Positions 35,548 to 44,317 of a stretch of DNA of 64,000 nucleotides are shown here, piece after piece. This DNA is from Runella limosa DSM 17973 (lineage in GTDB: Bacteria; Bacteroidota; Bacteroidia; Cytophagales; Spirosomataceae). The translations under genes and the position numbers were made by a program. The stretch is taken from NCBI RefSeq assembly GCF_000482465.1, contig NZ_KI519425.1, positions 220,609 through 284,608 of the forward strand, written 5' to 3'. The notes under the pieces were generated by a model. That model saw only the letters and a list, made by a program, of their open reading frames with translations. It did no database searches and was not told where the DNA came from. Position 1 is the first letter of the stretch. Every line of letters begins with the position of its first letter.

Positions 35548-37506
35548 ATGATTACCGAACCTTTAATGATTCAAGCACAAGCCGCTGACAGCAATTTGTC
35601 AAACGGTATGGTAGGTCAGGCTATCACCTACGAAAAAATTCCGACTCAGATTTACGCCGATGCCAAAGATGCTTCGCGCGCCGTGGCGCAAGAAATCGCT
35701 GATTTGATTCGGGCCAAGCAGAAGGAAGGCAAAAATTGTGTGTTAGGCTTGGCGACGGGGTCGTCACCTAAAACGGTGTATGCCCAACTCATCAAAATGC
35801 ACCGTGAAGAAGGATTGAGTTTCAAAAACGTAGTGTCGTTCAACTTGGATGAGTACTACCCCATGCAGCCCGATTCGATTCATAGCTACGTGCGTTTTAT
35901 GCGCGAGCAATTGTTTGACCACGTGGACATTCCAAAGGAAAATTATTTTATCCCTGACGGAACGGTACCTTCGGCGCTTATCGCTGATTTTGCCCAGCGT
36001 TATGACAACAAAATGAACGCAATGGGTGGTATCGACTTCCAACTTCTTGGAATTGGAGGAAACGGCCACATTGGTTTTAACGAACCAGGGTCGTTGATCA
36101 ACTCACGTACCCGTTTGATGACCCTCGATCATTCTACCCGCGCTGCGGCGGCCATGGAGTTTGGAGGGCTGCACCATGTACCGAAAAAAGCGATTACGAT
36201 GGGGGTTTCGTCCATCATGAACGCCAAGCGAGTAGTGTTGTTGGCTTGGGGTGAGCGCAAAGCACCGATGATTAAGTCGTCGGTAGAAGGCCCTGTGAGT
36301 GAACTTGTACCTGCGTCGTACTTGCAAGCACACCCTAACGTGGCGTTTTTTGTAGATACGCGAGCGGCTTCAGAACTGACCCGAGTGAAATCACCGTGGT
36401 TGGTAGATACCGTTGAGTGGGACAATTCAATGATTAAGAAGGCGGTAACGCATCTTTCGTTGACCCTTCAAAAACCAATTTTGAAACTCACTACCAAAGA
36501 TTACAATGACAATGGTATGAGCGATATGTTGGCTGCCCACGGTTCGGCATACGATATTAATATCAACGTTTTCAATCAGTTACAACATACCATCACAGGA
36601 TGGCCAGGTGGTAAACCAAACGCCGATGATACGCACCGCCCTGAGCGCGCGCATCCTGCGAAAAAACGGGTGATTCTCTTCAGCCCGCACCCCGACGATG
36701 ATATTATCTCGATGGGAGGGACTTTCCAGCGTTTGGTAGATCAGGGACACGAAGTTCACGTTGCGTACCAAACGTCAGGGAACATTGCCGTTGCTGACGA
36801 TGAGGCGTTCCGCTTTATCGACTTTGTGGTGGATTACAACCAGAAATTCGGCATTGAAAGCCCCGCGGCGATGAAGATTTTTGAAGATGCAAAAGCGTTT
36901 TTGAAAACAAAAAAAGACAGCGAAATAGATACGCCAGAAGTACGTTATGTGAAAGGCATAATTCGTCGTGGAGAAGCAAAAGCAACTTGCCGTTTTGTCG
37001 GAACGGAGCATTTCCATTTCCTTGACATGCCGTTCTACGAAACAGGCACAGTACAGAAAAAGCCAATTGGCCCAGAGGATGTTAAAATCATTGCCGATTT
37101 GATTGAGGAAATTAAACCACATCAAATCTACGCAGCAGGCGACTTTGCCGACCCTCACGGAACCCACAAAGTATGTTGGGACGCTATTGAGGCGGCTTTG
37201 GGGCAATTGAAACACAAAAACTTCATGAAAGATTGCTGGGTATGGTTGTACCGTGGCGCTTGGGCGGAGTGGGATATTCACGAAATCGAAATGGCCGTAC
37301 CAATGAGCCCCGACCAAGTGGTGAAAAAGCGGATGGGTATCTTCAAACACCAATCACAAAAAGACGGAGTGGTGTTCCAAGGCGAAGATTCGCGCGAGTT
37401 TTGGCAACGTGCGGAAGAACGCAACAGCGGAACCGCCAAACTCTACGACCAACTTGGCTTGGCCGAGTACGAGGCGATGGAAGCCTTTGTTCGTTGGCAT
37501 TTCTAA
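35548..37506 (+). CDS. nagB: Glucosamine-6-phosphate deaminase fused to a PIG-L/LmbE-type deacetylase
   Basis: 652 residues from the ATG at 35548; the TTG at 35539 is rejected. Residues to about 300 are NagB: VLGLATGSSPKTVYAQL, FNLDEYYPM, and GIGGNGHIGFNEPGS. The second half, from about 370, is an LmbE/PIG-L metal-dependent deacetylase: FSPHPDDDIISMGG and GDFADPHGTHKVCWDA. Together the domains could deacetylate an amino sugar and then deaminate it to fructose-6-phosphate. This long form is, as far as I recall, typical of Bacteroidota. A clear terminator follows. Confidence 0.92.
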   Translation: MITEPLMIQAQAADSNLSNGMVGQAITYEKIPTQIYADAKDASRAVAQEIADLIRAKQKEGKNCVLGLATGSSPKTVYAQLIKMHREEGLSFKNVVSFNLDEYYPMQPDSIHSYVRFMREQLFDHVDIPKENYFIPDGTVPSALIADFAQRYDNKMNAMGGIDFQLLGIGGNGHIGFNEPGSLINSRTRLMTLDHSTRAAAAMEFGGLHHVPKKAITMGVSSIMNAKRVVLLAWGERKAPMIKSSVEGPVSELVPASYLQAHPNVAFFVDTRAASELTRVKSPWLVDTVEWDNSMIKKAVTHLSLTLQKPILKLTTKDYNDNGMSDMLAAHGSAYDININVFNQLQHTITGWPGGKPNADDTHRPERAHPAKKRVILFSPHPDDDIISMGGTFQRLVDQGHEVHVAYQTSGNIAVADDEAFRFIDFVVDYNQKFGIESPAAMKIFEDAKAFLKTKKDSEIDTPEVRYVKGIIRRGEAKATCRFVGTEHFHFLDMPFYETGTVQKKPIGPEDVKIIADLIEEIKPHQIYAAGDFADPHGTHKVCWDAIEAALGQLKHKNFMKDCWVWLYRGAWAEWDIHEIEMAVPMSPDQVVKKRMGIFKHQSQKDGVVFQGEDSREFWQRAEERNSGTAKLYDQLGLAEYEAMEAFVRWHF

Positions 37507-37540
37507 ACTAGCATATAGGTTTCCAAATCAATAATTTTTA

Positions 37541-37575
37541 AGCATCGGTCGGAGCATACTGGCCGATGCTTTTTT
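37541..37575 (+). terminator. Rho-independent terminator after the nagB fusion
   Basis: AGCATCGGTC (37541-37550) pairs with GGCCGATGCT (37561-37570) with one wobble and is followed by TTTTT. Confidence 0.8.
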
Positions 37576-37586
37576 GTGTAAAATTC

Positions 37587-37594
37587 TATCTTTG
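37587..37594 (+). promoter_or_regulatory. -7 element for the DUF486 gene
   Basis: TATCTTTG matches TAnnTTTG, 20 bases before the ATG at 37615. The preceding terminator leaves no room for a clear -33 element. Confidence 0.4.
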
Positions 37595-37614
37595 TGTTAT
37601 TAAACATCACGTAT

Positions 37615-37944
37615 ATGCGCACTGTTATTTTGCTACTTCTTTCCAATGTTTTTATGACAACGGCTTGGTATTGGCACCTCAAATACAAAGATACCGACTT
37701 GTGGAAGGTGATTGTTATCAGTTGGTTAATTGCATTTTTTGAGTATTGTATTGCCGTTCCTGCCAACCGAATAGGCTCGTACGAATTCAATGCTTTTGAG
37801 CTTAAAACCATACAGGAAGTCGTCAGTTTGGCAGTCTTTGTAGGGTTCGCCGTTTTTTACCTCAAAGAAGAACTTCGTTGGAACTATCTTGTGGGCTTTG
37901 CCTTGATTATACTTGCCGTATTCTTTATCTTTAAGAAGTGGTAA
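37615..37944 (+). CDS. DUF486/DMT-like small membrane protein
   Basis: 109 residues from the ATG at 37615. Four hydrophobic helices are visible: ILLLLSNVFMTTAWYW, VIVISWLIAFFEYCIAVPAN, VVSLAVFVGFAVFYL and YLVGFALIILAVFFIFKKW. The NRIGS and FELKTIQEV blocks fit DUF486, a family related to small drug/metabolite transporters. The transported substrate is unknown. Confidence 0.85.
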   Translation: MRTVILLLLSNVFMTTAWYWHLKYKDTDLWKVIVISWLIAFFEYCIAVPANRIGSYEFNAFELKTIQEVVSLAVFVGFAVFYLKEELRWNYLVGFALIILAVFFIFKKW

Positions 37945-38013
37945 TGCCTTCACGTGCAACAGTCGTTTTGAGATGTGCGTATAGGTTATTAAGACACGCA
38001 AAAAACGACGGCA

Positions 38014-39780
38014 ATGAGGAAAATTCTATGGGTATTAGGGTTTTGGTGGGGGAGTTGGCTGTGGAGCTATGGTCAGGTAGATTGTGGAAATATCGGTTTT
38101 GAGACGGGAACAACCCAAGGCTGGACATTGACCAATGGAAACATTGGCCTTGCAGGCATTCAGCTTATTTATCTAAATGAAGTTGTAGGTACGTACGACA
38201 ATGGCCACCTGATTACCAAACGAAGCGATGGCAATGACCCCAACGTTACACGTGAAGTTTTGCCAATGGTAGCTCCTGGAAGCCAATATTCTATTCGGAT
38301 TGGTAACGGCACAGCTAACCGTGGGTCGAAATTTGACCGAATTAAAACCACCTTCATTGTTTCACCCGATAATACCCTCTTCCAGTATCAATTTGCGGTG
38401 GTTCTTAACAAAGACAGGGACGATACCCACCTGTCCCACCAAAAACCTGGCTTTAGTTTGCTGATTTATGATGAAAATAAAACGCCGATTGCGTGTAGCT
38501 ATTACGATGTGCAACTAACTAGAGCAGGGGTAGTTGCGGGATTTAAAGTAGAGAGCACCACGGTAGAATACCGCCCTTGGACAACGGGAGCGATTGACCT
38601 TCGTAACTATATTGGGCGGAAACTGACGGTTGAGGTAACCGCTCACGGGTGTACACAACGAGGCCACTACGGCTATGCTTATTTTGATGCGCAGTGTTTG
38701 AAGGCTGAAATTAAGCCTAGCTCAATTTGTCCCGATGCCAGCGGTTATCTGACCTTGGTGGCGCCCGATGGCTTTGCCTCCTACAAATGGAACACGGGGG
38801 AAACAGGCACGAGTATTAAAATTAAGCCCAAGATAGGCGATAAGTACTTCGTGAAAGTGGTAGCGCCGTCGAGCTTGGACGAATCCTGTGAGTTGCAGTT
38901 GGATTATACTGTCAAGCACCAAAAATCTGATACAACCATTACCAAGACCATTTGCGAAGGAGAAAGCTTCACCGTAGGAGCCACGGCTTATCGAACCTCA
39001 GGAAAGTACGTTACAAAAATAGACCGTGGGGAAAGTTGCGATAGCACAGTCACGCTCAATCTTACGGTCAAACCGTTGGTACGCCACTCCCAAAAAATAA
39101 CGATTTGCGAGGGTCAAACCCTGACTGTAGGAACCGCTAAATATACCACTCCTGGGATTTACACCACCACCATCTCGCGTCCTTCGCTTTGTGACAGTAT
39201 TGTTACGACGACGTTGGTGGTGGATAAAATAGAACTTTCTGTACAACCCACCGAAGTAGTAGTGGCGGAAGGAGATAGCGCACAGCTACGCGCAACGCTC
39301 GTTTCGACCTTTGCCAATGCCAACTATACTTACCGCTGGGAGCCCGAACGAGGGCTTTCGTGTCCTACTTGCGCCGTAACTTGGGCTTATCCAGAAATGA
39401 CCACAAAATATAAATTGACGGTCACGAATGCGGACAAAACTTGTCAAAAAGTGGCTGAGGCACACGTCAAAATTATTCAGTGTGGGGTTTATACGCCCGA
39501 TATTTTTTCGCCCAACGATGACCAACAAAACGACGTGTTTTTTGTGCAGGGGGGCGATTGCGTCAAACAAATCAAAGAAATGACGATTTATAGTCGTTGG
39601 GGAGAAGTCATCTTTCACCAAGCCAATGTTCCCATTTCCCAGCCTGCCTATGGTTGGGATGGTAAGTACCTAGGGCAATTGCTAGGAGTAGGTACGTTTC
39701 CTTACCGAATCACGATTGAGTTTACCGACCCCGAACTGAACCCCTACACTTTTACGGGTGTTGTGATGTTGATGAAGTAA
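38014..39780 (+). CDS. Secreted protein with CHU_C (gliding-type, T9SS type B) sorting domain
   Basis: 588 residues with a signal peptide ending near SYGQ. Residues 20-230 form a lectin-like beta domain (CGNIGFETGTTQGWTL ...). Two short repeated modules follow (ITKTICEGESFTVGATAYRT and KITICEGQTLTVGTAKYTT), then a PKD-like segment (YRWEPERGLSCPTCAVTWAY). The last 95 residues are the CHU_C domain: YTPDIFSPNDDQQNDVFFVQ, IYSRWGEVIFH and GVGTFPYRI. Such proteins are exported by T9SS and many act in adhesion or gliding. Confidence 0.88.
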   Translation: MRKILWVLGFWWGSWLWSYGQVDCGNIGFETGTTQGWTLTNGNIGLAGIQLIYLNEVVGTYDNGHLITKRSDGNDPNVTREVLPMVAPGSQYSIRIGNGTANRGSKFDRIKTTFIVSPDNTLFQYQFAVVLNKDRDDTHLSHQKPGFSLLIYDENKTPIACSYYDVQLTRAGVVAGFKVESTTVEYRPWTTGAIDLRNYIGRKLTVEVTAHGCTQRGHYGYAYFDAQCLKAEIKPSSICPDASGYLTLVAPDGFASYKWNTGETGTSIKIKPKIGDKYFVKVVAPSSLDESCELQLDYTVKHQKSDTTITKTICEGESFTVGATAYRTSGKYVTKIDRGESCDSTVTLNLTVKPLVRHSQKITICEGQTLTVGTAKYTTPGIYTTTISRPSLCDSIVTTTLVVDKIELSVQPTEVVVAEGDSAQLRATLVSTFANANYTYRWEPERGLSCPTCAVTWAYPEMTTKYKLTVTNADKTCQKVAEAHVKIIQCGVYTPDIFSPNDDQQNDVFFVQGGDCVKQIKEMTIYSRWGEVIFHQANVPISQPAYGWDGKYLGQLLGVGTFPYRITIEFTDPELNPYTFTGVVMLMK

Positions 39781-39797
39781 AGATAGGCTACTACTCG

Positions 39798-39983
39798 AAT
39801 CGACCCACGCGTCTTGCAAACAATCGGTTCGGCCTGTACTTCGGCTTCCGTTGAACCTTCGCACGTACTGATTTAAAAAACGAGTGGTTTGAGTTTGTTG
39901 CTAAGTTTACCGATGGGAAGTTGGTTGAGATTTTCCGAAACAAGAACAAAAGATACCACGGCAATCGAAGTGCGTTAACTTGA
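39798..39983 (+). pseudogene. Possible coding remnant with an internal TGA
   Basis: One plus-strand frame reads NRPTRLANNRFGLYFGFR, a TGA, then TFARTDLKNEWFEFVAKFTD and GKLVEIFRNKNKRYHGNRSA before a stop. The composition looks protein-like and there is no start codon, so it may be the end of a decayed gene. No family is recognised. Confidence 0.25.
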
Positions 39984-40033
39984 TTTGCCACTCAGTAAGC
40001 GCTTGAGTTCTTCTGAATTGACAATTAGGTTTG

Positions 40034-40369
40034 TCATTTAAGTTCCTGCACTATTGTAATGAGTTCTTTCAATTCTTTATCATTTAGGCTTGAACGTTCT
40101 GATTTATCATAAATAGAAAGTAAATACAGCTCATTCTCATTAATATATACGCAAGTAATAACCCTTGCCCCACCTGATTTTCCTTTGTTTTTGCTGCTTA
40201 TTGAGAGCCGTATTTTATAGCAACCATCACCCAGTGAGGTTCCCTGCAAGGGCTGGTCTTTAAGACGTTCAATGAGGTTCAAAAGCTCGCCTTTAAGTGA
40301 AGGAAATTTTTTAATGAGCCTTTTGGCTTGCCTTTGAAAAGGCGAAATAGGTATTATCTCAAAGCTCAT
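40034..40369 (-). CDS. RelE/HigB-like toxin
   Basis: 111 residues. The pattern FQRQAKRLIKKFPSLKGELL, then GCYKIRLSI, GGARVITCVYI and ELYLLSIYDKSE fits the RelE/ParE superfamily of small basic toxins, most like the Bacteroidota HigB-type that cut mRNA at the ribosome. It overlaps the antitoxin gene by 11 bases and is translated after it, the common antitoxin-first order. Confidence 0.8.
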   Translation of the reverse strand: MSFEIIPISPFQRQAKRLIKKFPSLKGELLNLIERLKDQPLQGTSLGDGCYKIRLSISSKNKGKSGGARVITCVYINENELYLLSIYDKSERSSLNDKELKELITIVQELK

Positions 40370-40574
40370 TTAAAAAATCGGTTAGACTTGGCTTGGGCAG
40401 TTTTCCCTCACGTATCAGTTTTATTTCTTCAAATGCTTCAAGCAGTTCTTCGCGGTGTAATTGCTTTGATGTATCGGGCAAATCCAACTTTTTTCGGATG
40501 CTTTCCCACTCTTCAATCGGGATAAATACCCCTGTAATATGCCCCGTATGGTCTGATAGGTACTGCAAGTTCAT
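40359..40574 (-). CDS. Antitoxin of the RelE/HigB-like pair
   Basis: 71 residues. The N-terminus contains YLSDHTGHITGVFIPIEEWE, a Phd-like beta-helix element (GVFIPIEEWE) common in Bacteroidota antitoxins, followed by a flexible acidic tail (EELLEAFEEIKLIREGKLPK) that would wrap the toxin. It probably represses its own operon. Confidence 0.75.
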   Translation of the reverse strand: MNLQYLSDHTGHITGVFIPIEEWESIRKKLDLPDTSKQLHREELLEAFEEIKLIREGKLPKPSLTDFLNEL

Positions 40575-40669
40575 GGCTCAGGCGTTTTAAGAATAATTAG
40601 TTTATATTACGAAGATACAAAAAGCCGATTTTTTCACCAAACCTCTCCCTTTGGTCTCCCTGTAAGCGT

Positions 40670-40829
40670 CTGAATTCATTGCGGGAAAGGAGTCATACGT
40701 TAAAAACGCATTTTTCAGAGGTTCGCCCCGAATGCTTATGGGACGCAAACCAATCATCCAACAGCCCCAGCGGGGCGAAAAAAAGAGCCATTCTCCCCGT
40801 CCAAGAAGCCCCGTAGGGGTGGCATGAGG
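40670..40829. repeat. Dispersed-type repeat, copy A
   Basis: Order of blocks: CTGAATTCATTGCGGGAAAG, an acGTTAAAAACGC block, the hairpin GCCCC-AGC-GGGGC (40764-40776) and CCCC-GTA-GGGG (40809-40819). The same order recurs in copy B. Blocks of this kind (AGCCCCGTAGGGG) are scattered in many Cytophagales genomes as I recall. Confidence 0.75.
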
Positions 40830-40860
40830 CTCGCTAATTTATCACACTGCAAGCAAGTGC

Positions 40861-41033
40861 CTGAAATCGTTGTGGGAAAGGTGTCAGGCGTTAAAAACGC
40901 ATCTTTCATGTGTTGGCGACAAAGGCTTTTAGGCTAACCACAAACCAGCTTGGCCAGCCCCAGGCGGGGCGAAATCTTAGTAGAAGAGCAGTAATTACCC
41001 CTACCCATAAAGCCCCGTAGGAGTGAGATAGAA
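40861..41033. repeat. Dispersed-type repeat, copy B
   Basis: Diverged copy of the preceding element: CTGAAATCGTTGTGGGAAAG, then GCGTT-AAA-AACGC, then GCCCC-AGGC-GGGGC (40956-40969) and AGCCCCGTAGGAGT. The last hairpin has decayed by one base. Confidence 0.75.
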
Positions 41034-41052
41034 CCTTTCTAAGCGTTTGAAG

Positions 41053-41874
41053 CTAAGGCCTAGCTAGTAATTTTTTCAGCAGTTGCATGGTTTGAGGGTG
41101 GTTTAAAATGCTAGCATGGGTCGAATTAGGAATGACTAAATGCTGGTCATGGTCGCTGAGGACGGAATTTAACTGATAAGCTGTACTGTGAGGATTGTCA
41201 GTACTAACGACGATAACTTGACTTGGTGCTTTCTGAACATCTTGGTCAGTGAGAAAAGTAAAGCCATTCACCGAGGGAAAGGGGTAATACAATATATCTG
41301 TAAAGCGGTCACTAAAATCACCACCTGCTGACGAAGGGTCAATTAGAAAGGTAAATTTGGGGCGATTGGTTGAGGCTAAATGGGCTGCTATCCTACCTCC
41401 TAAAGAATAGCCGCAGACTACAATACGGTCTTCACGATACCTGAGTTTCAAGGAATCGTAAACAGTTTGAGCATCGCTGTAAAAATTAGCTATGCTAATT
41501 GCACCTTTACTTTTTCCATGTTGGCGATAATCCGTAATCAGTACGTCATATCCGTATTGAAGAAAACGAGGAGCAATTAGCCCCCAGTTTGCTAAGGTTC
41601 CCCCTCCCCCTTTCCAAAAACAAATCACGCCTTTAGCCCTGGGGGCTTTAAACAACAAGGCATTCAGCAAGCCTCCTTGTGGGGTTTTTATCATAAGCTC
41701 TTCCATTGGCTCGTTGAAGCTGAATTTAAAGTCACTCGGTAGCGATGTGGAACGATACTGCTTGGTTTGCTGATCTTTGATGCTATAGAGAAATAAGTAA
41801 ATACCGATATAAGCGAACAAAATGATTGGTAGGCTAATAATGAGCCACTTAGTCCAACTTTTTCTAATGATCAT
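41053..41874 (-). CDS. Membrane-anchored alpha/beta hydrolase
   Basis: 273 residues from the ATG at 41874; a longer frame would begin with TTG inside a terminator hairpin. One transmembrane helix near the N-terminus (LIISLPIILFAYIGIYLFLY) is followed by the hydrolase fold. The nucleophile is the serine of GYSLGG, the oxyanion region is FWKGGGGTLANWG, and the likely histidine is in NSTHAS. It resembles BEM46/YtxM-like lipases; the substrate is unknown. Confidence 0.83.
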   Translation of the reverse strand: MIIRKSWTKWLIISLPIILFAYIGIYLFLYSIKDQQTKQYRSTSLPSDFKFSFNEPMEELMIKTPQGGLLNALLFKAPRAKGVICFWKGGGGTLANWGLIAPRFLQYGYDVLITDYRQHGKSKGAISIANFYSDAQTVYDSLKLRYREDRIVVCGYSLGGRIAAHLASTNRPKFTFLIDPSSAGGDFSDRFTDILYYPFPSVNGFTFLTDQDVQKAPSQVIVVSTDNPHSTAYQLNSVLSDHDQHLVIPNSTHASILNHPQTMQLLKKLLARP

Positions 41875-41900
41875 AAGGAATAAAGTGAGAGGCGTTATTC

Positions 41901-41941
41901 CCCACAAAAAAAGCCGTGAAACTCACGGCTTTTTTTGTGGG
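41901..41941. terminator. Strong bidirectional terminator (19-bp perfect stem)
   Basis: CCCACAAAAAAAGCCGTGA-AAC-TCACGGCTTTTTTTGTGGG is perfectly symmetric around a three-base loop, with A- and T-runs inside the stem. It ends the thioredoxin gene on the minus strand and could stop transcription in either direction. Confidence 0.88.
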
Positions 41942-41952
41942 ATAAGACCAAA

Positions 41953-42414
41953 TTATTTTTTGCCAGTTACCGCTTTGGCAAATTTAATGAGCTCTGGGCC
42001 GTCCATGATGGCGCCTAGGTGCGTGGTAACTAATTTGCCGTTGCCATCCACAAAGAAAAGTGTAGGATAGCCTTCGATGGGGTAGCGGTTGGCCAATTGT
42101 GGCCCTTCGCCTATTTCCATATCTTTTTTCACGTTGATGAACGTCGCGTTGAAATAATCGCCGACGTCTTTGCGCGTAAACACATTTTTTTGCATCATTT
42201 TACAAGGGCCACACCAGCTTGCGTAGGCATCAAAAAAGATGATTTTTTTCTCTTTTTTAGCCTTTTCGAGCACTTTAGCCCAAGGCAAATCCACAAATTG
42301 AATGCCATCTGCTTTAGGGGCAGTGGTAGAAGGTGCAGGCGCAGATGGAGTGGTCGCTGCCATGCCTGTAAATAAAACAGCCGCTATGGCGAGAACAAAA
42401 ATGAAACGTTGCAT
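41953..42414 (-). CDS. Exported thioredoxin-like protein
   Basis: 153 residues. Signal peptide MQRFIFVLAIAAVLFTGMA is followed by a short proline-rich linker (TTPSAPAPSTTAPKADG) and a thioredoxin fold of the DUF255/thioredoxin_7 type. The active site is WCGPC in DAYASWCGPCKMMQ, and the cis-proline is in GYPTLFFVDGNG. It should act as a periplasmic thiol reductase. A strong terminator follows. Confidence 0.9.
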   Translation of the reverse strand: MQRFIFVLAIAAVLFTGMAATTPSAPAPSTTAPKADGIQFVDLPWAKVLEKAKKEKKIIFFDAYASWCGPCKMMQKNVFTRKDVGDYFNATFINVKKDMEIGEGPQLANRYPIEGYPTLFFVDGNGKLVTTHLGAIMDGPELIKFAKAVTGKK

Positions 42415-42495
42415 CGGTTTAGATAATTAGATTGTCAATTCGTTTGAGCATAAAACGCAAATTTCGTGCAAAATGGTTTGGTCAACCCATAAAAC

Positions 42496-44235
42496 TTACC
42501 AAATCAATGAATAACGCACGGTACCGTTGAGCGGCAAAAGCAATTCTTGTTGTCCACCAACGTTGCGAACTACGGGTTTACTCTTAGGGTCTATTCGTAC
42601 AAAATAACTTTGTCCATTTACTTCATAAAGCCCTTTTTCGAGCTGCGAAATACTATTGCCACTCACCAATCGTACGTAGCCGTTCGGGAGATTTCCATTG
42701 ATAGTACGCGTTAAACCGCCATTATCGGGCGTAATTTCGTCTGTAATATCGGCATTATTGAGGCGATAAGTGGTGGTTGGTACACCGTCGGGCGATAAGC
42801 GATATCCTTTGTAGGTGAGCTGCGAGAGAGAATCGGGCCAAGCCGCATTCATATCGGTCAGCACGGCCCAATCTACCTGACCTTTTGTGGTCGTTGTTGT
42901 GCCCATTGGGTGTAAAATTTGCGGTTCGCCGCGTTCGTACCACATTTCGGTAACGTTGGCAAAAGGCCCTTTCCAAAACTGCAACAAAGAACCCCAATTG
43001 AGGTCTAACGTATAATGTACACCTTCGGGCGTGCCTACCGAAAGGCAGTGGGTGCGTTTGTTTTTTTCGCCTTGGCGTTGGATAAACGAACGTACCAGCT
43101 CGGCTTTACCTCCCGTCGCGGTTACTTCGATGGTCGGTATAGGCTGTGGTTCGGGTACCGACGACAATACGTGAAGTGGGTACGGACGAACGCCTTGGGT
43201 CGAAACCATCATGCCAAGCGCAGGGCGGCGCCAAGTAAATTTGTGGAAATCTAAGCGGAACGGATGCGAACCTTTGGTCAAATGTACGGTTGCGGGGACG
43301 TAGTTTTGTTGAAAATCATTCCATTGGTAAGGAAGTATTTGCTTGCCATCTATCTCCAACGAAGCATTCGACATATAGATAAGCTGAATCAGGTAGTCGC
43401 CTTCTTGGGCTACGTCCATGTTTCCTTCATAAACCAAATAAAAGCTGTTGTTGCCAACACCCCATTCTCTGGTCAGGATAGAGGTTGTATCTTTTTTGAG
43501 AATATTTTCACTTAACAATGCCTTTGGGCGGTCGTTTCCTGCTTTGTAAAGGGTGTAAGTGAGGTTTTTGAGGGTCAATGGGTGCGTATCGTTCAGCAAT
43601 TGATAATACACATTTTTAAATGCCACATTGCCAGAGGTCACCTCTAACGAAATGCTTGATTGGGAAGAAGGAGCCGCACTTAAAAAAGTATTTTCTTGAA
43701 TCACTGACCCGTTGAGGGTTAGTTTTTCTATTTGGGCTGCCGACGTTTTGGTAGGTCGTTTAAATTGAACCAATAATTGTTGCCAAAGTCCTGGTGCTTT
43801 ACTAGCATTTTGAAGAGGCATTAGCCCTGCTATCGACCCACTTGCGCTACCATCGAGCTTGGGATTTTTCCAACTATCGCTCAGTTGGATGTCATAGCCA
43901 CCTGGAAGTTTCACTACGGCACTTCCTGTGGGCGACAACATAAAATCAAGTTGTAGAACCACATCGCCTGCGCCTAATTCGGTGGTGGCTTTGGCCGCAG
44001 AACTGCCAACCAAAATCCCCGCCGCTTTGTCAGAAAGAGCGGTTGTTTTTACAACATCTTTTTTGTCGGGGTGCATTGTCACCGCCTGGGCTGACTTCCA
44101 GCTTCCTGTGAGTTGAAACGCTCCTCCTTCGTGGGTGGGGAGTTGGGTCATGCCATTTTTTTGGGCATGTACTGAAAAAGCAAAACCGACTGCCAAAAGA
44201 AGACAGCCGGCTTGATATGCAATGCGTATTTTCAT
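42496..44235 (-). CDS. Secreted DUF1080-like and PA14-like protein
   Basis: 579 residues from the ATG at 44235 with a signal peptide ending near VHAQ. Residues 30-200 look like a concanavalin-type beta sandwich of the DUF1080 (3-keto-disaccharide hydrolase) kind. Residues 230-350 resemble PA14 (EGNMDVAQEGDYLIQLIYMS, ASLEIDGKQIL, KGSHPFRLDFHKF). The C-terminal part (LNWGSLLQFWKGPFANVTEM) recalls domains of secreted haem or carbohydrate proteins but is not recognised with certainty. Function is likely carbohydrate binding or cleavage at the cell surface. Confidence 0.65.
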   Translation of the reverse strand: MKIRIAYQAGCLLLAVGFAFSVHAQKNGMTQLPTHEGGAFQLTGSWKSAQAVTMHPDKKDVVKTTALSDKAAGILVGSSAAKATTELGAGDVVLQLDFMLSPTGSAVVKLPGGYDIQLSDSWKNPKLDGSASGSIAGLMPLQNASKAPGLWQQLLVQFKRPTKTSAAQIEKLTLNGSVIQENTFLSAAPSSQSSISLEVTSGNVAFKNVYYQLLNDTHPLTLKNLTYTLYKAGNDRPKALLSENILKKDTTSILTREWGVGNNSFYLVYEGNMDVAQEGDYLIQLIYMSNASLEIDGKQILPYQWNDFQQNYVPATVHLTKGSHPFRLDFHKFTWRRPALGMMVSTQGVRPYPLHVLSSVPEPQPIPTIEVTATGGKAELVRSFIQRQGEKNKRTHCLSVGTPEGVHYTLDLNWGSLLQFWKGPFANVTEMWYERGEPQILHPMGTTTTTKGQVDWAVLTDMNAAWPDSLSQLTYKGYRLSPDGVPTTTYRLNNADITDEITPDNGGLTRTINGNLPNGYVRLVSGNSISQLEKGLYEVNGQSYFVRIDPKSKPVVRNVGGQQELLLPLNGTVRYSLIW

Positions 44236-44271
44236 AGTCAAAAGTGCTTCGGCTTACTTGTTTACCTTTTG

Positions 44272-44279
44272 CAAAGGTA
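44272..44279 (-). promoter_or_regulatory. -7 element for the DUF1080-like gene
   Basis: Minus-strand TACCTTTG matches TAnnTTTG, about 37 bases before the ATG at 44235. A palindrome lies directly upstream. Confidence 0.45.
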
Positions 44280-44280
44280 C

Positions 44281-44300
44281 GTTTGTTTCGACAAACAAAC
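44281..44300. promoter_or_regulatory. Palindrome next to the -7 element
   Basis: GTTTGTTT-CGAC-AAACAAAC has perfect 8-bp arms and begins one base upstream of the -7 box. Its position between the promoter elements suggests an operator. Confidence 0.4.
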
Positions 44301-44317
44301 TCCGAAGTACTTAAATT

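Larger units (their letters stand above)
40575..41052. other. 478-bp intergenic stretch made mostly of a tandem repeat
   Basis: The stretch holds two diverged tandem copies of a roughly 165-bp element (next two entries) and no plausible gene. The first 90 bases presumably contain the promoter of the toxin-antitoxin pair. Confidence 0.7.

Noticed and set aside
38014-39780. Possible SusD-like or glycosidase role for the CHU_C protein
   Set aside because: No catalytic or SusD motif was found; only a lectin-like domain and repeats are visible.
41875-41907. Longer start for the alpha/beta hydrolase at 41907
   Set aside because: The codon is TTG and lies within the arm of a perfect terminator hairpin; the ATG at 41874 is preferred.
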